Assembly (NCBI GenBank): GCA_947568835.1
Contig: OX387610.1
Span: 14,861,001-14,925,000, forward strand
Length of the DNA: 64,000 bases
DNA from: Protonemura montana
Taxonomy: Eukaryota; Arthropoda; Insecta; Plecoptera; Nemouridae
Reading direction: 5' to 3'
In this document: in pieces, positions 32,534-43,672 of the stretch
How positions within the stretch are numbered: the first letter of the stretch is position 1
Layout of the letters: each line of letters starts with the position of its first letter
The notes under the pieces: model-generated
Databases searched by the model: none
Told to the model about the DNA's origin: nothing
Seen by the model: the letters and a program-made list of their open reading frames with translations, nothing else
Position numbers and translations under genes: made by a program

Positions 32534-33262
32534 AGATGAAAGTTAGTACAGCAACTTCACTCGCCTTGCTTATCAACCTCTCGACAGCAACTTCACTCGC
32601 CTTGCTTATCAACCTCTCGACACCAACTTCACTCGCCTTGCTTATCAACCTCTCGACACCAACTTCACTCGCCTTGCTTATCAACCTCTCGACAGCAACT
32701 TCACTCGCCTTGCTTATCAACCTCTTGACAGCAACTTCATTCGCCTTGCTTATCAATCTCTCAACAGCAACTTCACTCGACCTTGCTTATCAACCTCTCG
32801 ACAGCAACTTCACTCGCCTTGCTTATCAACCTCTCGACAGCAACTTCACTTGCCTTGCTCATCAATCTCTCAACAGCAACTTCACTCGCCCTGCTTATCA
32901 ACCTCTCGACAGCAACTTCACTCGCCTTGCTTATCAATCTCTCGACAGCAACTTCACTCGCCTTGCTTATCAACCTCTCGACAGCAACTTCACTCGCCTT
33001 GCTTATCAACCTCTCGACAGCATGGATTTGTGGAGGAATCCTGTTGTTCGCGTTGTACCGTCCTTCGGAAGGGACGTTAAGCCGGTGGTCCCCTTGGTCT
33101 TCGACAGGAGTAGGCTACGTGCCGGCACCGGGTTTCTCCTCCCTTCTAGGCTAGGTTAGGTTCATCATCATCCTCATCATCATCCACTCATTCACCGACG
33201 CCATTAGACCAGTGCCGCATGGCCAGATGTCAAAACAGTGCGTCGTTAAACACCACAAATCA
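32534..33262 (+). mobile_element. Family A SINE with about 13 copies of the 36-bp unit
   Basis: GATGAAAGTTAGTACAGCAA leads into about 13 units of 36 bp (AGCAACTTCACTCGCCTTGC plus TTATCAACCTCTCGAC) from 32548 to 33022. The central block and a complete 3' end with GTCGTTAAACACCAC follow. No 5S monomer is present. As 36 is a multiple of three, frames of up to 207 codons appear on both strands; they are artefacts of the array. Confidence 0.9.
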
Positions 33263-33575
33263 AGCAAATTATTTCACGGTAAGTTGGCATCCCTGTCTGA
33301 ACGTGCGCCACTGCACCAGTCCTCTTATTATTTTACAGTTGGTACTGCTGGCGGCAAACACTCTTTGTCTCATTATGTTCAGCTTAAGACAATGGATCGT
33401 AAATTTACAATAAAATCAGGTTTATATTGAAAAGTGCATACAAGCAAATAATTTCCACCTTACAACGACTACTTGAGATAACTTTCTTCGGCAAAACTAT
33501 ACGATCTGGTGTTAGAATTTAAAAAAATATATATATTTATATATATTTGCCAATTTGATTGATTTGGATTTTTTT
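33263..33575. other. Unassigned AT-rich sequence
   Basis: It contains a TATATATTTATATATA run near 33525-33547. I see no gene. Confidence 0.5.
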
Positions 33576-35146
33576 TTGAACGACGCACTATTCACACAAC
33601 GTGCCTTGCTACACTGGTCCAATGACGTCTATGAATGTGTGGATGATGATGAGGATGATGATGAACCTTACCTAGCCTAGAAGGGAGGAGGGGAAACCCG
33701 GTGCCGGCACGTAGCCTACTTCTGTCGAAGACCAAGGGTACCACCGGCTTAACGTCCCTTCCGAAGGACGGTACAACGCGAACAACAGAATTCCTCCACA
33801 AATCCATGCTGTCGAGAGGTAGATAAGCAAGGCGAGTAAAGTTGCTGTACTAACTTTCATCCCTCCAGCCTCTCTCCCAAACAGAACTGGTCATGTGTAT
33901 GATAGTCACCCATCCAATACCTGACTCAGCGCAGTGTTGCTTAACTTTCATCTCTTCAAACTCTCTCCCGAACAGAACTGGTAATGTGTATGATGGTCAC
34001 CCATCCAATACCTGACCCAGCGCAGTGTTGCTTAACTTTCATTCCTCCAACCTCTCTCCCGAACAGAACTGGTCATGTGTATGATGGTTACCCATCCAAT
34101 ACCTGACCCAGCGCAGTGTTGCTTAACTTTCATCCCTCCAACCTCTCTCCCGAACAGAACTGGTCATGTGTATGATGGTCATGTGTATGATGGTCATGTG
34201 TATGATGGTCATGTGTATGATGGTCATGTGTATGATGGTCATGTGTATGATGGTCATGTGTATGATGGTCATGTGTATGATGGTCATGTGTAGGATGGTC
34301 ATGTGTATGATGGTCATGTGTATGATGGTCATGTGTATGATGGTCATGTGTATGATGGTCATGTGTATGATGGTCATGTGTATGATGGTCATGTGTATGA
34401 TGGTCATGTGTATGATGGTCATGTGTATGATGGTCATGTGTATGATGGTCATGTGTATGATGGTCATGTGTATTATGGTCATGTGTATGATGGTCATGTG
34501 TATGATGGTCATGTGTATGATGGTCATGTGTATGATGGTCATGTGTATGATGGTCATTTGTATGATGGTCACGTGTATGATGGTCATGTGTATGATGGTC
34601 ATGTGTATGATGGTCATGTGTATGATGGTCATGTGTATGATGGTCATGTGTATGATGGTCATGTGTATGATGGTCATGTGTATTATGGTCATGTGTATGA
34701 TGGTCATGTGTATGATGGTCATGTGTATGATGGTCATGTGTATGATGGTCACGTGTATGATGGTCATGTGTATGATGGTCATGTGTATGATGGTCATGTG
34801 TATTATGGTCATGTGTATGATGGTCATGTGTATGATGGTCATGTGTATGATGGTCATGTGTATGATGGTCATGTGTATGATGGTCATGTGTATTATGGTC
34901 ATGTGTATGATGGTCATGTGTATGATGGTCATGTGTATGATGGTCATGTGTATGATGGTCATGTGTATGATGGTCATGTGTATGATGGTCATGTGTATGA
35001 TGGTCATGTGTATGATGGTCATGTGTATGATGGTCATGTGTATGATGGTCATGTGTATGATGGTCATGTGTATGATGGTCATGTGTATGATGGTCATGTG
35101 TATGATGGTCATGTGTATGATGATCACCCATCCAATACCTGATCAA
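33576..35146 (-). mobile_element. Family A SINE carrying a large internal satellite
   Basis: On the minus strand, the remains of one 5S monomer split by the 15-bp array at 34160-35124 are followed by three complete 91-bp monomers, one 36-bp unit, the central block at about 33750 and a diverged 3' end (33576-33650). The right edge (GATCACCCATCCAATACC) is the other half of the split monomer. Confidence 0.85.
34160..35124. repeat. 15-bp satellite, about 64 copies, inside a 5S monomer
   Basis: The unit ATGATGGTCATGTGT repeats with almost no change for 965 bp. A few recurrent variants (TATTATGG at several places, GTCACGTG twice) recur at irregular spacing. The unit is part of the normal 5S monomer, where TGGTCA occurs twice 15 bp apart. 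Frames of up to 351 codons on both strands are artefacts of a unit divisible by three. Confidence 0.95.
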
Positions 35147-37005
35147 AATCAGACCAACAAATTGAACTGAAATGATTGATCGCACGATAATACAGGAAAG
35201 GAAAAATATGTCAGGTTTAATAATTGTATATGATGAATAATCTAAGCAGAGTTGAGATAACGGGCGGTTAAAAACATTGCTTTCTTAGAAGACATTCATG
35301 GACATGAAGTATTATAGATAAGAATAATATATTTTATTGCCACTTTTCACTGAATGTTATGTGTGTATGTATGGATATGTGTTTGTGATTTTTTTCCCCT
35401 TCTATCTGTAATTTTTAACTGCTTTATGTTGATTCGCTGTCCTAGAAACACGATGTTTGTTCAATTAAATGATAAGGAAATAGTTTTTCGTTTCTTTCAT
35501 TAGAAGATTGTGTGCGCATGAATGGACTGTCAATAAATACGTCATAGAGTTTTCTTTTTTTTACTGTTATATAAAGCTAATTACTATTTGATATTGAAAA
35601 TATGAATCACATCGAACTATCTTAGTTTTGTCTGTTTAATTCTAATTGCTATCTGTTTTAATTCGAAGCGTATTTAATAATCTTAATTTTATAGAGTTTT
35701 TTCTGTTTTTTTTAACCAGCGCCATTGATTTTCTCCGTTTAGCCAACATTTTGACAGATTTGAAAAAAAAAAACGTTTAGATCAATGCAACAAAAAATTT
35801 TAAATTTGAATTTGGTGATGATTCGGGAAGGCTTTGTTCTGTCACATAAAAGAAATTTAATTTGGCAGCCGTCGCTGTTTTCTCTCTGTGCAAATCATTG
35901 TTTAATATTTGAACTTTGATTTGAACCTGGAAAATTGGGGGTTTAAATTTTTAACTGTCATTTGAAGGTCAAAAAGAAGTCCCATTGATATTTTGTTTGT
36001 ATTTCCAAGTTACCAAATATTCCGTTTCGAAGCAAACACATTGTTAAAAACTATAATATTCTTGTATTTTTGTATTGTCTTCATTTCTTGGTTTGCTAAG
36101 ATTAAAATACCATTGTTTTAAAATTACTGCACCGTTTAAAATCACCCCTAATGGGGGTTTAAAAAAGTTTAAACGACGTCGGTGAAATCGGCCTTCAGGT
36201 AAATTTAAAATTTCATAAAATATCGGTTCTTATGAAACAAAATGCTAACTAAAATGCTAATTAATAACTTCTTAATTTTGTTTCTTTTGGTTGTACGTGC
36301 TTGACCATTTCAGGTGGTACCTGCATGTACTTATGCATGTACTTATGCATGTACTTAACTTGCTGGTTATTCTAGAAAACATCTTCTCTGTGCAAGGTTT
36401 AGACAGGTGCAAGCAGGGACTTTGAAGAGGAGGCAAAGAGTGACGTGTACGTCTACAAGCCAAGAAAGTAAATTCGTTATTCTTGTATTTCTGAGAGAGC
36501 TTCACACTCAATTATTTTTGTGCTACCAAAATATATCCGTTTTTTTTTTAATATTTTGTGCGGGTAAATTAGGAAAATAAACTCAAAATTCAGCAAAAAA
36601 TGTAAAAAAATTACTTCCATGTTTTCGATAATTTAATTGTTTTTTTTTGGCACCCGTATTCAAAGATTAAAAAAAAAAATCTTAAAAAATTGTTTATTGC
36701 TATTGACATTGGTATTAAGTGTTTTTTGTATTAAAGTTCCATTAATTATAACTGACACAAATACCAACATTGAATACCAATTGCGGAAAATGTATTTTCC
36801 TATCAAAAATAACACATTCGTCAGCTTTGTTAAAAACGGCCAACAGCCGTTATTACCATTTTCAAGACGACCAATAGTTTAAAAATATCACCCAACCCAC
36901 TCAAAAAATTATTATTGAACTTTTCTTTTGGTCAGCAAACATTTTAGCCACCCACAGGTGGGGCATGAAAAACACCTGGAGCTATTCTCATCAAGGCTAG
37001 CGCTA
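35147..37005. other. Unassigned AT-rich sequence, 1.9 kb
   Basis: It includes a short CATGCATGTACTTATG repeat (36325-36360). No family, gene or RNA is recognised. Confidence 0.5.
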
Positions 37006-37055
37006 CGGTTAGGTTAAGTTAGGTTAAGTTAAGTTAGGTTAAGTTAAGTTCTAGG
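37006..37055 (+). repeat. Short TTAGG/TTAAG telomere-like run
   Basis: It reads GGTTAGGTTAAGTTAGG followed by TTAAGTTAAG-type units, about 45 bp. It resembles degenerate arthropod telomere repeat in an interstitial position. It could also be an unrelated pentamer microsatellite. Confidence 0.5.
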
Positions 37056-39322
37056 AATGAATCAGCTTCTGTCAGGTGAGAATAATTGTGCTGTCAGAGA
37101 GTCGAGTTTTCTGGCTCCGCCTCTCGTTATTGCAACATGCTCGCCAACTTGCGGATCTTGAAATGTTGGGTGCAGAGATGGGTGCTAACCTAGCGTAATG
37201 TTATTCTGCTTGCGGCTAGCAAGGCTCGCCAAATTGTGGAAGGTTGGATTCTGCATCGGCTCTAGGCAACATTTAGACAACATTTTAAACTGTTTCTTTA
37301 ATGTTGAGTCTTCTTTATTCCTTTTGAATGCTGCTTTTTTTTTATTTAGCACTTGGTGAAAGATTGGTTTTAAAAAATGTAATATCCTATGTAATATATT
37401 TGTGATACATATTTAATAAAAAAATTTAATATTAATATTTTCTTTCTTTGTTTTTTTGCTTCTTTAGCGATTGATCATTATGCATATTTGCAATTTCAAT
37501 ATGCAATAAGTATATATATACCTACACAAAATATCCTAAATAGAAATAATTTTTGAATTTAAAGAGCCTTTTTAAATGTTCTTCTAAGCCAACAATGAAT
37601 TCTGGGTACATTTGTTCTTTTCTACAAACCATTGTTGTAATATTATTTAAAAAAAAAAAAAAAAATTACAGTGAGTAACTTAAGTAAGTTTTTTTTTTTT
37701 GGTATTAAAAATACGTGATTGCAAATGAGGGGGGAAGGGGGAGGGGGAATAAATATATGATTAATACGTATTACGTAATAAATGTCAAGAATAGATTAAG
37801 ATTCAGATAATTCTTGTTCTGGTAAAAATCGACAAAGAAAAGCGGCCGCAAACCATGAAATCACCGACAATTCTCGACGTTTTCACCATGAAAATGACCT
37901 TGAAAACAAGCTTCCCCATCAAATCCAGCGACCTACGAAACACCAGAAAAACAAAACAGCGAGAAAACTATTATTATTTTAAAATCCGCAGTTCACACCT
38001 TCAATCCATTGAATTAAAACTAGAATAAAATAAAGCGGCAGACGTTTTTATCTCACAACCAATGAAAAGATGCCACGTCTTCAGCCACGCGCCTCTAGTT
38101 TGAAGTCACGTGGTCGTCATAATATTTCCACCATCGAACATTCTGTCAGCTCAAAGTCATTCATAAACAAAGATTATCTGCAAGCATGAAAAGTCTCAGA
38201 TGATAGTGAGTTTTTGACCGATATTTTTATAAAAAGATAGGCTTCGAATGGGAGGTCAAAACATCACATGACTTCGCTATCAGAAGACAAATAAGTGTTT
38301 TTAATTGATGTCGAATGTGAATTTATTAGTTTCGGTAAAAAATCAGTGTGGGGTCCGATTGCCTTGAACTAAATGATAGCGCTTCAAGAAACTGGGCGCT
38401 CTTTTATTGATCTAAGGCGTAAATTAGCGCGGTATTTGTTAGTACCAATTAATTATTTTTTTATATTATTCACTCAAAATTGTAATTTATTCATGTTATG
38501 ACGTGGTCGTAGTTTCAAATTTTGGTCATAATAGGTTTGTAAATTGGATTTGAATTCAATAAAAGATATATGTGCCTGATAATTCAGTGACATTTAATGA
38601 ACTAGATTTAATTACGGTTTGGCAGTGCTCTTATAAACCTTATATTTGCGATTTTCTGATTATTTTCCTGTTTTTTTGTTTGTTTTCTATCTGTTTTGTG
38701 AACAGAAATCATAATAACTTGATATATGTATATGTGTGTAATATATTTATTTAGCAGATGCTATTTTGAAATAAATTTTTCACATAAGCTATTGTACTCT
38801 CATATCTGGATTTTGATAATAACATACAAAATTAAATTATAATCATAAATATTAGATGCATTTTTAATATGTTCTAAATGCACCGCTGAATCGGTATATC
38901 GATGTACAATACTTGGACAAATACTTTGTAAAATACATATGACAAATACCAAAATGCTATGGCAGTTTAGAATTCCATGCACTAACTTTTCACTTACCTA
39001 GAAGCGTTCCCGTCACACGAGTCCGCGTAGGCCACCAAACTTAGAGTCAAGCACCTAATATTTCACCGCCAATCCCAGCACCTGAAACAAAAAAACCGAC
39101 AAATGCATTTCGCTGTGAAAAAAATGGGTGCAGATATTCTTGGCGAGTCCAATAAACCGTGGTGACATTTTCCCTGGCTCTCGTGTTCTTCTTGTGCGAA
39201 GCGAAACACAGGGAAATATTTAGAATCAGTGTCGAGCATTGCCAAAAGTTCAGGTGAGTTCGAGTAATGGTCGCCAGTGGCGTCCAGTCCTGGCGGGGCA
39301 ACACATACAACGAACTAATTTT
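37056..39322. other. Unassigned AT-rich sequence, 2.3 kb
   Basis: Homopolymer runs lie near 37650-37700 and a G-rich patch near 37729-37746. GAAGTCACGTGG at 38101 is an isolated E-box. A minus frame of 105 codons (39364-39047) overlaps the next Family C end and is unrecognised. Confidence 0.5.
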
Positions 39323-39430
39323 CTGAGTTTTTAGACTCATGTCTACTTGATGTAAACTAAGCACTAGTTTTTACAAAAAATATTTCATCTGGGCTTTGAA
39401 TTCTAAGTGAAGAACAACTAAATTTCCCTA
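39323..39430 (-). mobile_element. Family C element, end fragment
   Basis: GTTTTTAGACTCATGTCTAC through GGGCTTTGAATTCTAAGTG to AACTAAATTTCCC. It is more diverged than most copies. Confidence 0.7.
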
Positions 39431-39452
39431 ATTTAGTTAGGTTTCTGTAAAT

Positions 39453-40222
39453 CAGACATCCAACTTATAGTTGAAAATTTTGTTGAAACTGTTGCCATGA
39501 CGACTTCCAATCACATGCAGTGAAATTCAGATGTTTCTGTGAGCTAGAGATCCAACTTATAGTTGAACATTTTGTTGAAACTGTTGCCATGACGACTTCC
39601 AATCACATGCAGTGAAATTCAGATGTTTCTGTGAGCTAGAGATCCAACTTATAGTTGAACATTTTGTTGAAACTGTTGCCATGGCGACTTCCAATCACAT
39701 GCAGTGAAATTCAGATGTTTCTGTGAGCTAGAGATCCAACTTATAGTTGAAGATTTTGTTGAAACTGTTGCCATGACGACTTCCAATCACATGCAGTGAA
39801 ATTCAGATGTTTCTGTGAGCTAGAGATCCAACTTATAGTTGAACATTTTGTTGAAACTGTTGCCATGGCGACTTCCAATCACATGCAGTGAAATTCAGAT
39901 GTTTCTGTGAGCTAGAGATCCAACTTATAGTTGAAGATTTTGTTGAAACTGTTGCCATGACGACTTCCAATCACATGCAGTGAAATTCAGATGTTTCTGT
40001 GAGCTAGAGATCCAACTTATAGTTGAACATTTTGTTGAAACTGTTGCCATGACGACTTCCAATCACATGCAGTGGAATTCAGATGTTTCTGTGAGCTAGA
40101 GATCCAACTTATAGTTGAACATTTTGTTGAAACTGTTGCCATGACGACTTCCAATCACATGCAATAAAATGCAGATGTATCTGTGAGCTAGAAATCCAAC
40201 TTATAGTTGAACATTTTGGTAA
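39453..40222. repeat. 92-bp tandem array, about 8 copies, with X-box-like motif
   Basis: GAGCTAGAGATCC recurs at 39541, 39633, 39725 and 39817 and onward, an exact 92-bp period. Each unit holds GTTGCCATGACGAC or GTTGCCATGGCGAC, one or two bases from the RFX X-box palindrome GTTGCCATGGCAAC. Variants alternate in the middle (GAACAT with GGCGAC, then GAAGAT with GACGAC, twice), so part of the array was copied as a 184-bp dimer. Confidence 0.9.
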
Positions 40223-40470
40223 TACCCGTCGCTCGTCATGGAAACGTTTAACGAATCGCCTCTGGGTCGCCGACACTGGCAATTATCATTCCTGGATGTG
40301 GTTACGCCACTGTAGAGTAAAGTGTGGGTGCCCTGGGATACGAACGAGGCTCTAAAGACAGGTTAATTTTGGCAATAATCCCTCCTCAGTCTTAGACACT
40401 GAATCATTGAGATGTTGCCTTTGTTGAGGTTGGCTAGCCGGGCTTAAGGAAGAATTAATTACCGGCAGCA
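40223..40470. other. Possible 5' flank of the exon candidate
   Basis: Mixed composition. GGGATACGAACGAG near 40337 resembles an inverted B box, but no A box is found nearby. Confidence 0.35.
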
Positions 40471-40540
40471 ATGCGAAAATTGTTGAGTGTTTCGAGGATT
40501 GGTCTGTTTCTCGGAGAACATTCGGCGCACAGAGCTAAAG
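40471..40540 (+). CDS. Candidate first coding exon, 23 codons plus one base
   Basis: GCAGCAATGCG gives a start codon in good context. The frame reads MRKLLSVSRIGLFLGE and then a short basic stretch, ending at AAAG|GTAATC, a plausible splice donor in phase 1. The N-terminus has Arg, Lys and hydrophobic residues and no acid before residue 16, as in mitochondrial targeting peptides. No downstream exon is identified. The product is unknown; the call rests on start context, donor and composition only. Confidence 0.3.
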
Positions 40541-41459
40541 GTAATCATTTTCGTTAACTACGTGTAAACGTGCGTTGCTCATTAACCTGTTTTACGTGAC
40601 TTGGTAACGAGTAGATGTGCTTTATTATTTTTTATTATTTTTTTTAATGAACTTACATGGAAAATGTTTACAAAGGATATGTAATTTGGTGGCTAAGTAC
40701 TTCGGTTTCTTGAAAATTGATTTAAGTATTGCGTGTTTAGGTGAAAATATTTTGTCTCTCGTTCGGAATGTCTTTGTTTGTCTTGGAAAATGCTGACAAA
40801 TGACGAATATCGAATTAGTTTACTCGAAATTAATGATGAGCAGCGTTTTAAGTCGCAGCTGCGTCAAGATTTTCTGTTTAGACTTCAGAAGGTCGCCAAT
40901 TCTAGAGGAAAAACACCAAAAAAATTCAAAAATCCGCACCTTCTGTAAGATTGTTGTTATATATTGAAAGAAACACGCGTAGTTTTATTCCATTTCTAGG
41001 CGAATATGAACATTTTAAATTGATTTATCTTTTTTTATGATTTTTTTTATGAATTTTTCCTTTATTTGTCCTGTGAGAATTCTGTAAACGCTGACATTTC
41101 CCAGTTCAACTGGAAATAACCTTTTTCTGATAAAGTTTAATAATAATATTTAATTCCAATATTACAATTGTTATTTGAACATGTCAAAGCGTCCAAACCA
41201 TTTTCTTATATGTACACAGGTTCATATATACAGAGAGCTATTGTTAAAATTGTTCCATTATCCACATTGTTCCAGTGTGGCATTGAGATCTATGGCAGGA
41301 CACTGAATCTTCTGGAGAAGCCAATATTTTTGAAGAAAACTAAATTTTGTTGATTAAATCACAAATATTTCTGTCCTTTCCCAAGTCTCCTATCCCTTGA
41401 GATGCATCATAAAGCATAGAAACAGATGAAAATAATGCTACATTGTAATTGTTATAATT
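40541..41459. other. Unassigned AT-rich sequence (intron if the exon is real)
   Basis: A 61-codon frame at 41168-41353 without ATG at its left edge is unrecognised. I see nothing else. Confidence 0.45.
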
Positions 41460-41650
41460 GTATGTGGTTATTTTGTTATCGGAAAATTGTCAGGACTGCT
41501 CTTACCCGTGAAGAAGTAACAGGTACAAGTTACGAAACGTTGGAAAAATTTAGTTGCCCTTTACTTAGCATTAAAAACCCAGTTGAAATAGTTTTTGTTA
41601 AAACTAGTGCTAAGTTTACATCAAGTAGACATGAGTCTCAAAACCATCAT
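41460..41650 (+). mobile_element. Family C element, single form with hammerhead-like core
   Basis: It reads ATTGTCAGGACTGCTC, GTGAAGAAGTAAC, an 8-base loop, GTTACGAAACGTTGG and the full right end GACATGAGTC. The GTAAC/GTTAC pairing followed by GAAAC, with TGAAGA before it, resembles a hammerhead ribozyme core, but one extra base precedes the stem. Confidence 0.75.
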
Positions 41651-41689
41651 TAAACTACATGATTTTGTAGCTGCTTTAACTGCTATGGA

Positions 41690-42207
41690 CTGAACTGTTT
41701 GGCATGTTGGAAACACCGGTTCTCGCTAGATCACCGAAGATAAGCAACACTGCGCTGGGTTAGGTATTGGATAGGTGACAATCATACACATGACCAGTTC
41801 TGTTCAGGAGAGAGGTTAGAGGGATGAAAGTTAAGCAACACTGGGCTGGGTCAGGTATTGGATGGGTGACCATCATACACATTACCAGTTCTGTTCGGGA
41901 GAGAGGTTAGAGGGATGAAAGTTAGTACAGCAACTTCACTCGCCTTGCTTATCAACCTCTCGACAGCATGGATTTGTGGAGGAATCCTGTTGTTCGCGTT
42001 GTACCGTCCTTCGGAAGGGACGTTAAGCCGGTGATCCCCTTGGTATTCGACAGGAGTAGGCTACGTGCCGGCACCGAGTTTCCCCTCCTCCCTTCTAGGC
42101 TAGGTTAGGTTCATCATCATCCACTCATTCACCGACGCCATTAGACCAGTGCCGCCTGGCATGTTGTCAAAACAGTGCGTCGTTAAACACCACAAATAAA
42201 TCAATAT
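41690..42207 (+). mobile_element. Family A 5S-derived SINE, complete, two 5S monomers
   Basis: The 5S head (GGAAACACCGGTTCTCGCTA, 41708 on) with box A AAGATAAGCAACACTG and box C-like sequence is followed by a second 91-bp monomer, one 36-bp unit, the central block, and the 3' end GTCGTTAAACACCACAAATA. This is the clearest minimal full-length copy in the window. Confidence 0.9.
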
Positions 42208-42465
42208 AAAATGAAACTACTTGAATGGCCTATGATTTGGATGGTCCATAAAATCCACGCTTGCTTTGACCTGTATCAACCTAGCGATAAACTGGCCGCT
42301 CGCCAGATCGGTAGCGCTCTGAAGCGAGCCCTCTGGATGACGTCATCAAGCTCGGCAATCAAAACAAAACGCAGCAGAAATCAAACAGCTTTCTGGAATA
42401 TTCGCAGCTCGCGATTTTAAACTGCGTCAACGCGACGCATTTTGTTTGTGAAATCTATCTTGTTT
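42208..42465. other. Unassigned; perfect CRE palindrome
   Basis: TGACGTCA lies at 42338-42345 within a 69-codon frame from an ATG at 42211 that I cannot assign. Confidence 0.35.
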
Positions 42466-42817
42466 ACAATCAACTTTTGTGCAGGATCGTAGTAGACTGG
42501 CGCTAGCTCTGTTGGTGGCAGGAGGTGGAACTAGCGCTAGCTCTGTTGGTGGCAGGAGGTGGAACTAGCGCTAGCTCTGTTGGTGGCAGGAGTTGGAACT
42601 AGCGCTAGCTCTGTTGGTGGCAGGAGGTGGAACTAGCGCTAGCTCTGTTGGTGGCAGGAGGTGGAACTAGCGCTAGCTCTGTTGGTGGCAGGAGGTGGAA
42701 CTAGCGCTAGCTCTGTTGGTGGCAGGAGGTGGAACTAGCACTAGCTCTGTTGGTGGCAGGAGGTGGAACTAGCACTAGCTCTGTTGGTGGCTACGATCCT
42801 GCACAAATGTCGATTGT
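42466..42817. mobile_element. Short inverted-repeat element with a 34-bp array core
   Basis: The 27-bp ends at 42466-42492 and 42791-42817 match as inverted repeats at 25 of 27 positions (core TTGTGCAGGATCGTAG). Almost all the interior is about nine 34-bp units (GGAACTAGCGCTAGCTCTGT plus TGGTGGCAGGAGGT), each with the palindrome CTAGCGCTAG. There is no coding capacity, so it would be a non-autonomous DNA element. No clear target duplication is visible. Confidence 0.7.
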
Positions 42818-43672
42818 GCACCGGTCCTCGTGAGATCACCGAAGTTAAGCAACACTGATCTGAGTCAGGTATTGGATGGGTGACCATCATTCACATGACC
42901 AGTTCTGTTTGGGAGAGAGGTTAGAGGGATGAAAGTTAAGCAACACTGCGCTGAGTCAGGTATTGGATGAGTGATCATCATACACATGACCAGTTCTGTT
43001 CGGGAGAGAGGTTAGAGGGATGAAAGTTAAGCAAAACTGCGCTGAGTCAGGTATTGGATGGGTGACCATCATACACATGACCAGTTCTGATCGGGAGAGA
43101 GGTTAGAGGCATGAAAGTTAAGCAACACTGTGCTGAGTTGGGTATTGAATGGGTGACCATCATACACGTGACCAGTTCTGTTCGGGAGAGAGGTTGGAGG
43201 GATGAAAGTTAAGCAACACTGCGTTGGGTCAGGTATTGGATGGGTGACCATTATACACATGACCAGTTCTGTTCGGGAGAGAGGTTGGAGGGATGAAAGT
43301 TAAGCAACACTGCGCTGGGTCAGGTATTGGATGGTTGACCACCATACACATGACCAGTTCTGTTCGGGAGAGAGGTTGGAGGGATGAAAGTTAGTACAGC
43401 AACTTCACTCGCCTTGCTTATCAACCTCTCGACAGCATGGATTTGTGGAGGAATCCTGTTGTTCGCGTTGTACCGTCCTTCTGAAGGGACGTTAAGCCGG
43501 TGGTCCCCTTGGTTTTCGACAGGAGAGGGCTACGTGCCGGCACCGGGTTTCCCATCCTCTATTCTAGGCTAGGTTAGGTTCATCATCATCCACTCATTCA
43601 CCGACGCCATTAGACCAGTGCCGCATGGCCAGATGTCAAAACAGTGCGTCGTTAAACATCACAAAATAATAT
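42818..43672 (+). mobile_element. Family A 5S-derived SINE, six 5S monomers
   Basis: The head begins GCACCGGTCCTCGTGAGATC immediately after the inverted-repeat element. Six 91-bp monomers follow, each with a box A-like AAGTTAAGC and a box C-like TGGGTGACC or variant, then one 36-bp unit, the central block and the 3' end at 43672. Confidence 0.9.

Noticed and set aside
32536-33159. 207-codon frame and others with LLINLSTATSLA repeats
   Set aside because: This is the 36-bp SINE unit plus the SINE central block. The same peptide appears at every Family A copy.
34123-35185. Frames of 279-351 codons on both strands encoding repeats such as HDHHT and MVMCM
   Set aside because: They are produced by a 15-bp DNA repeat, which keeps frames open in several phases at once. 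There is no start context or unique sequence.
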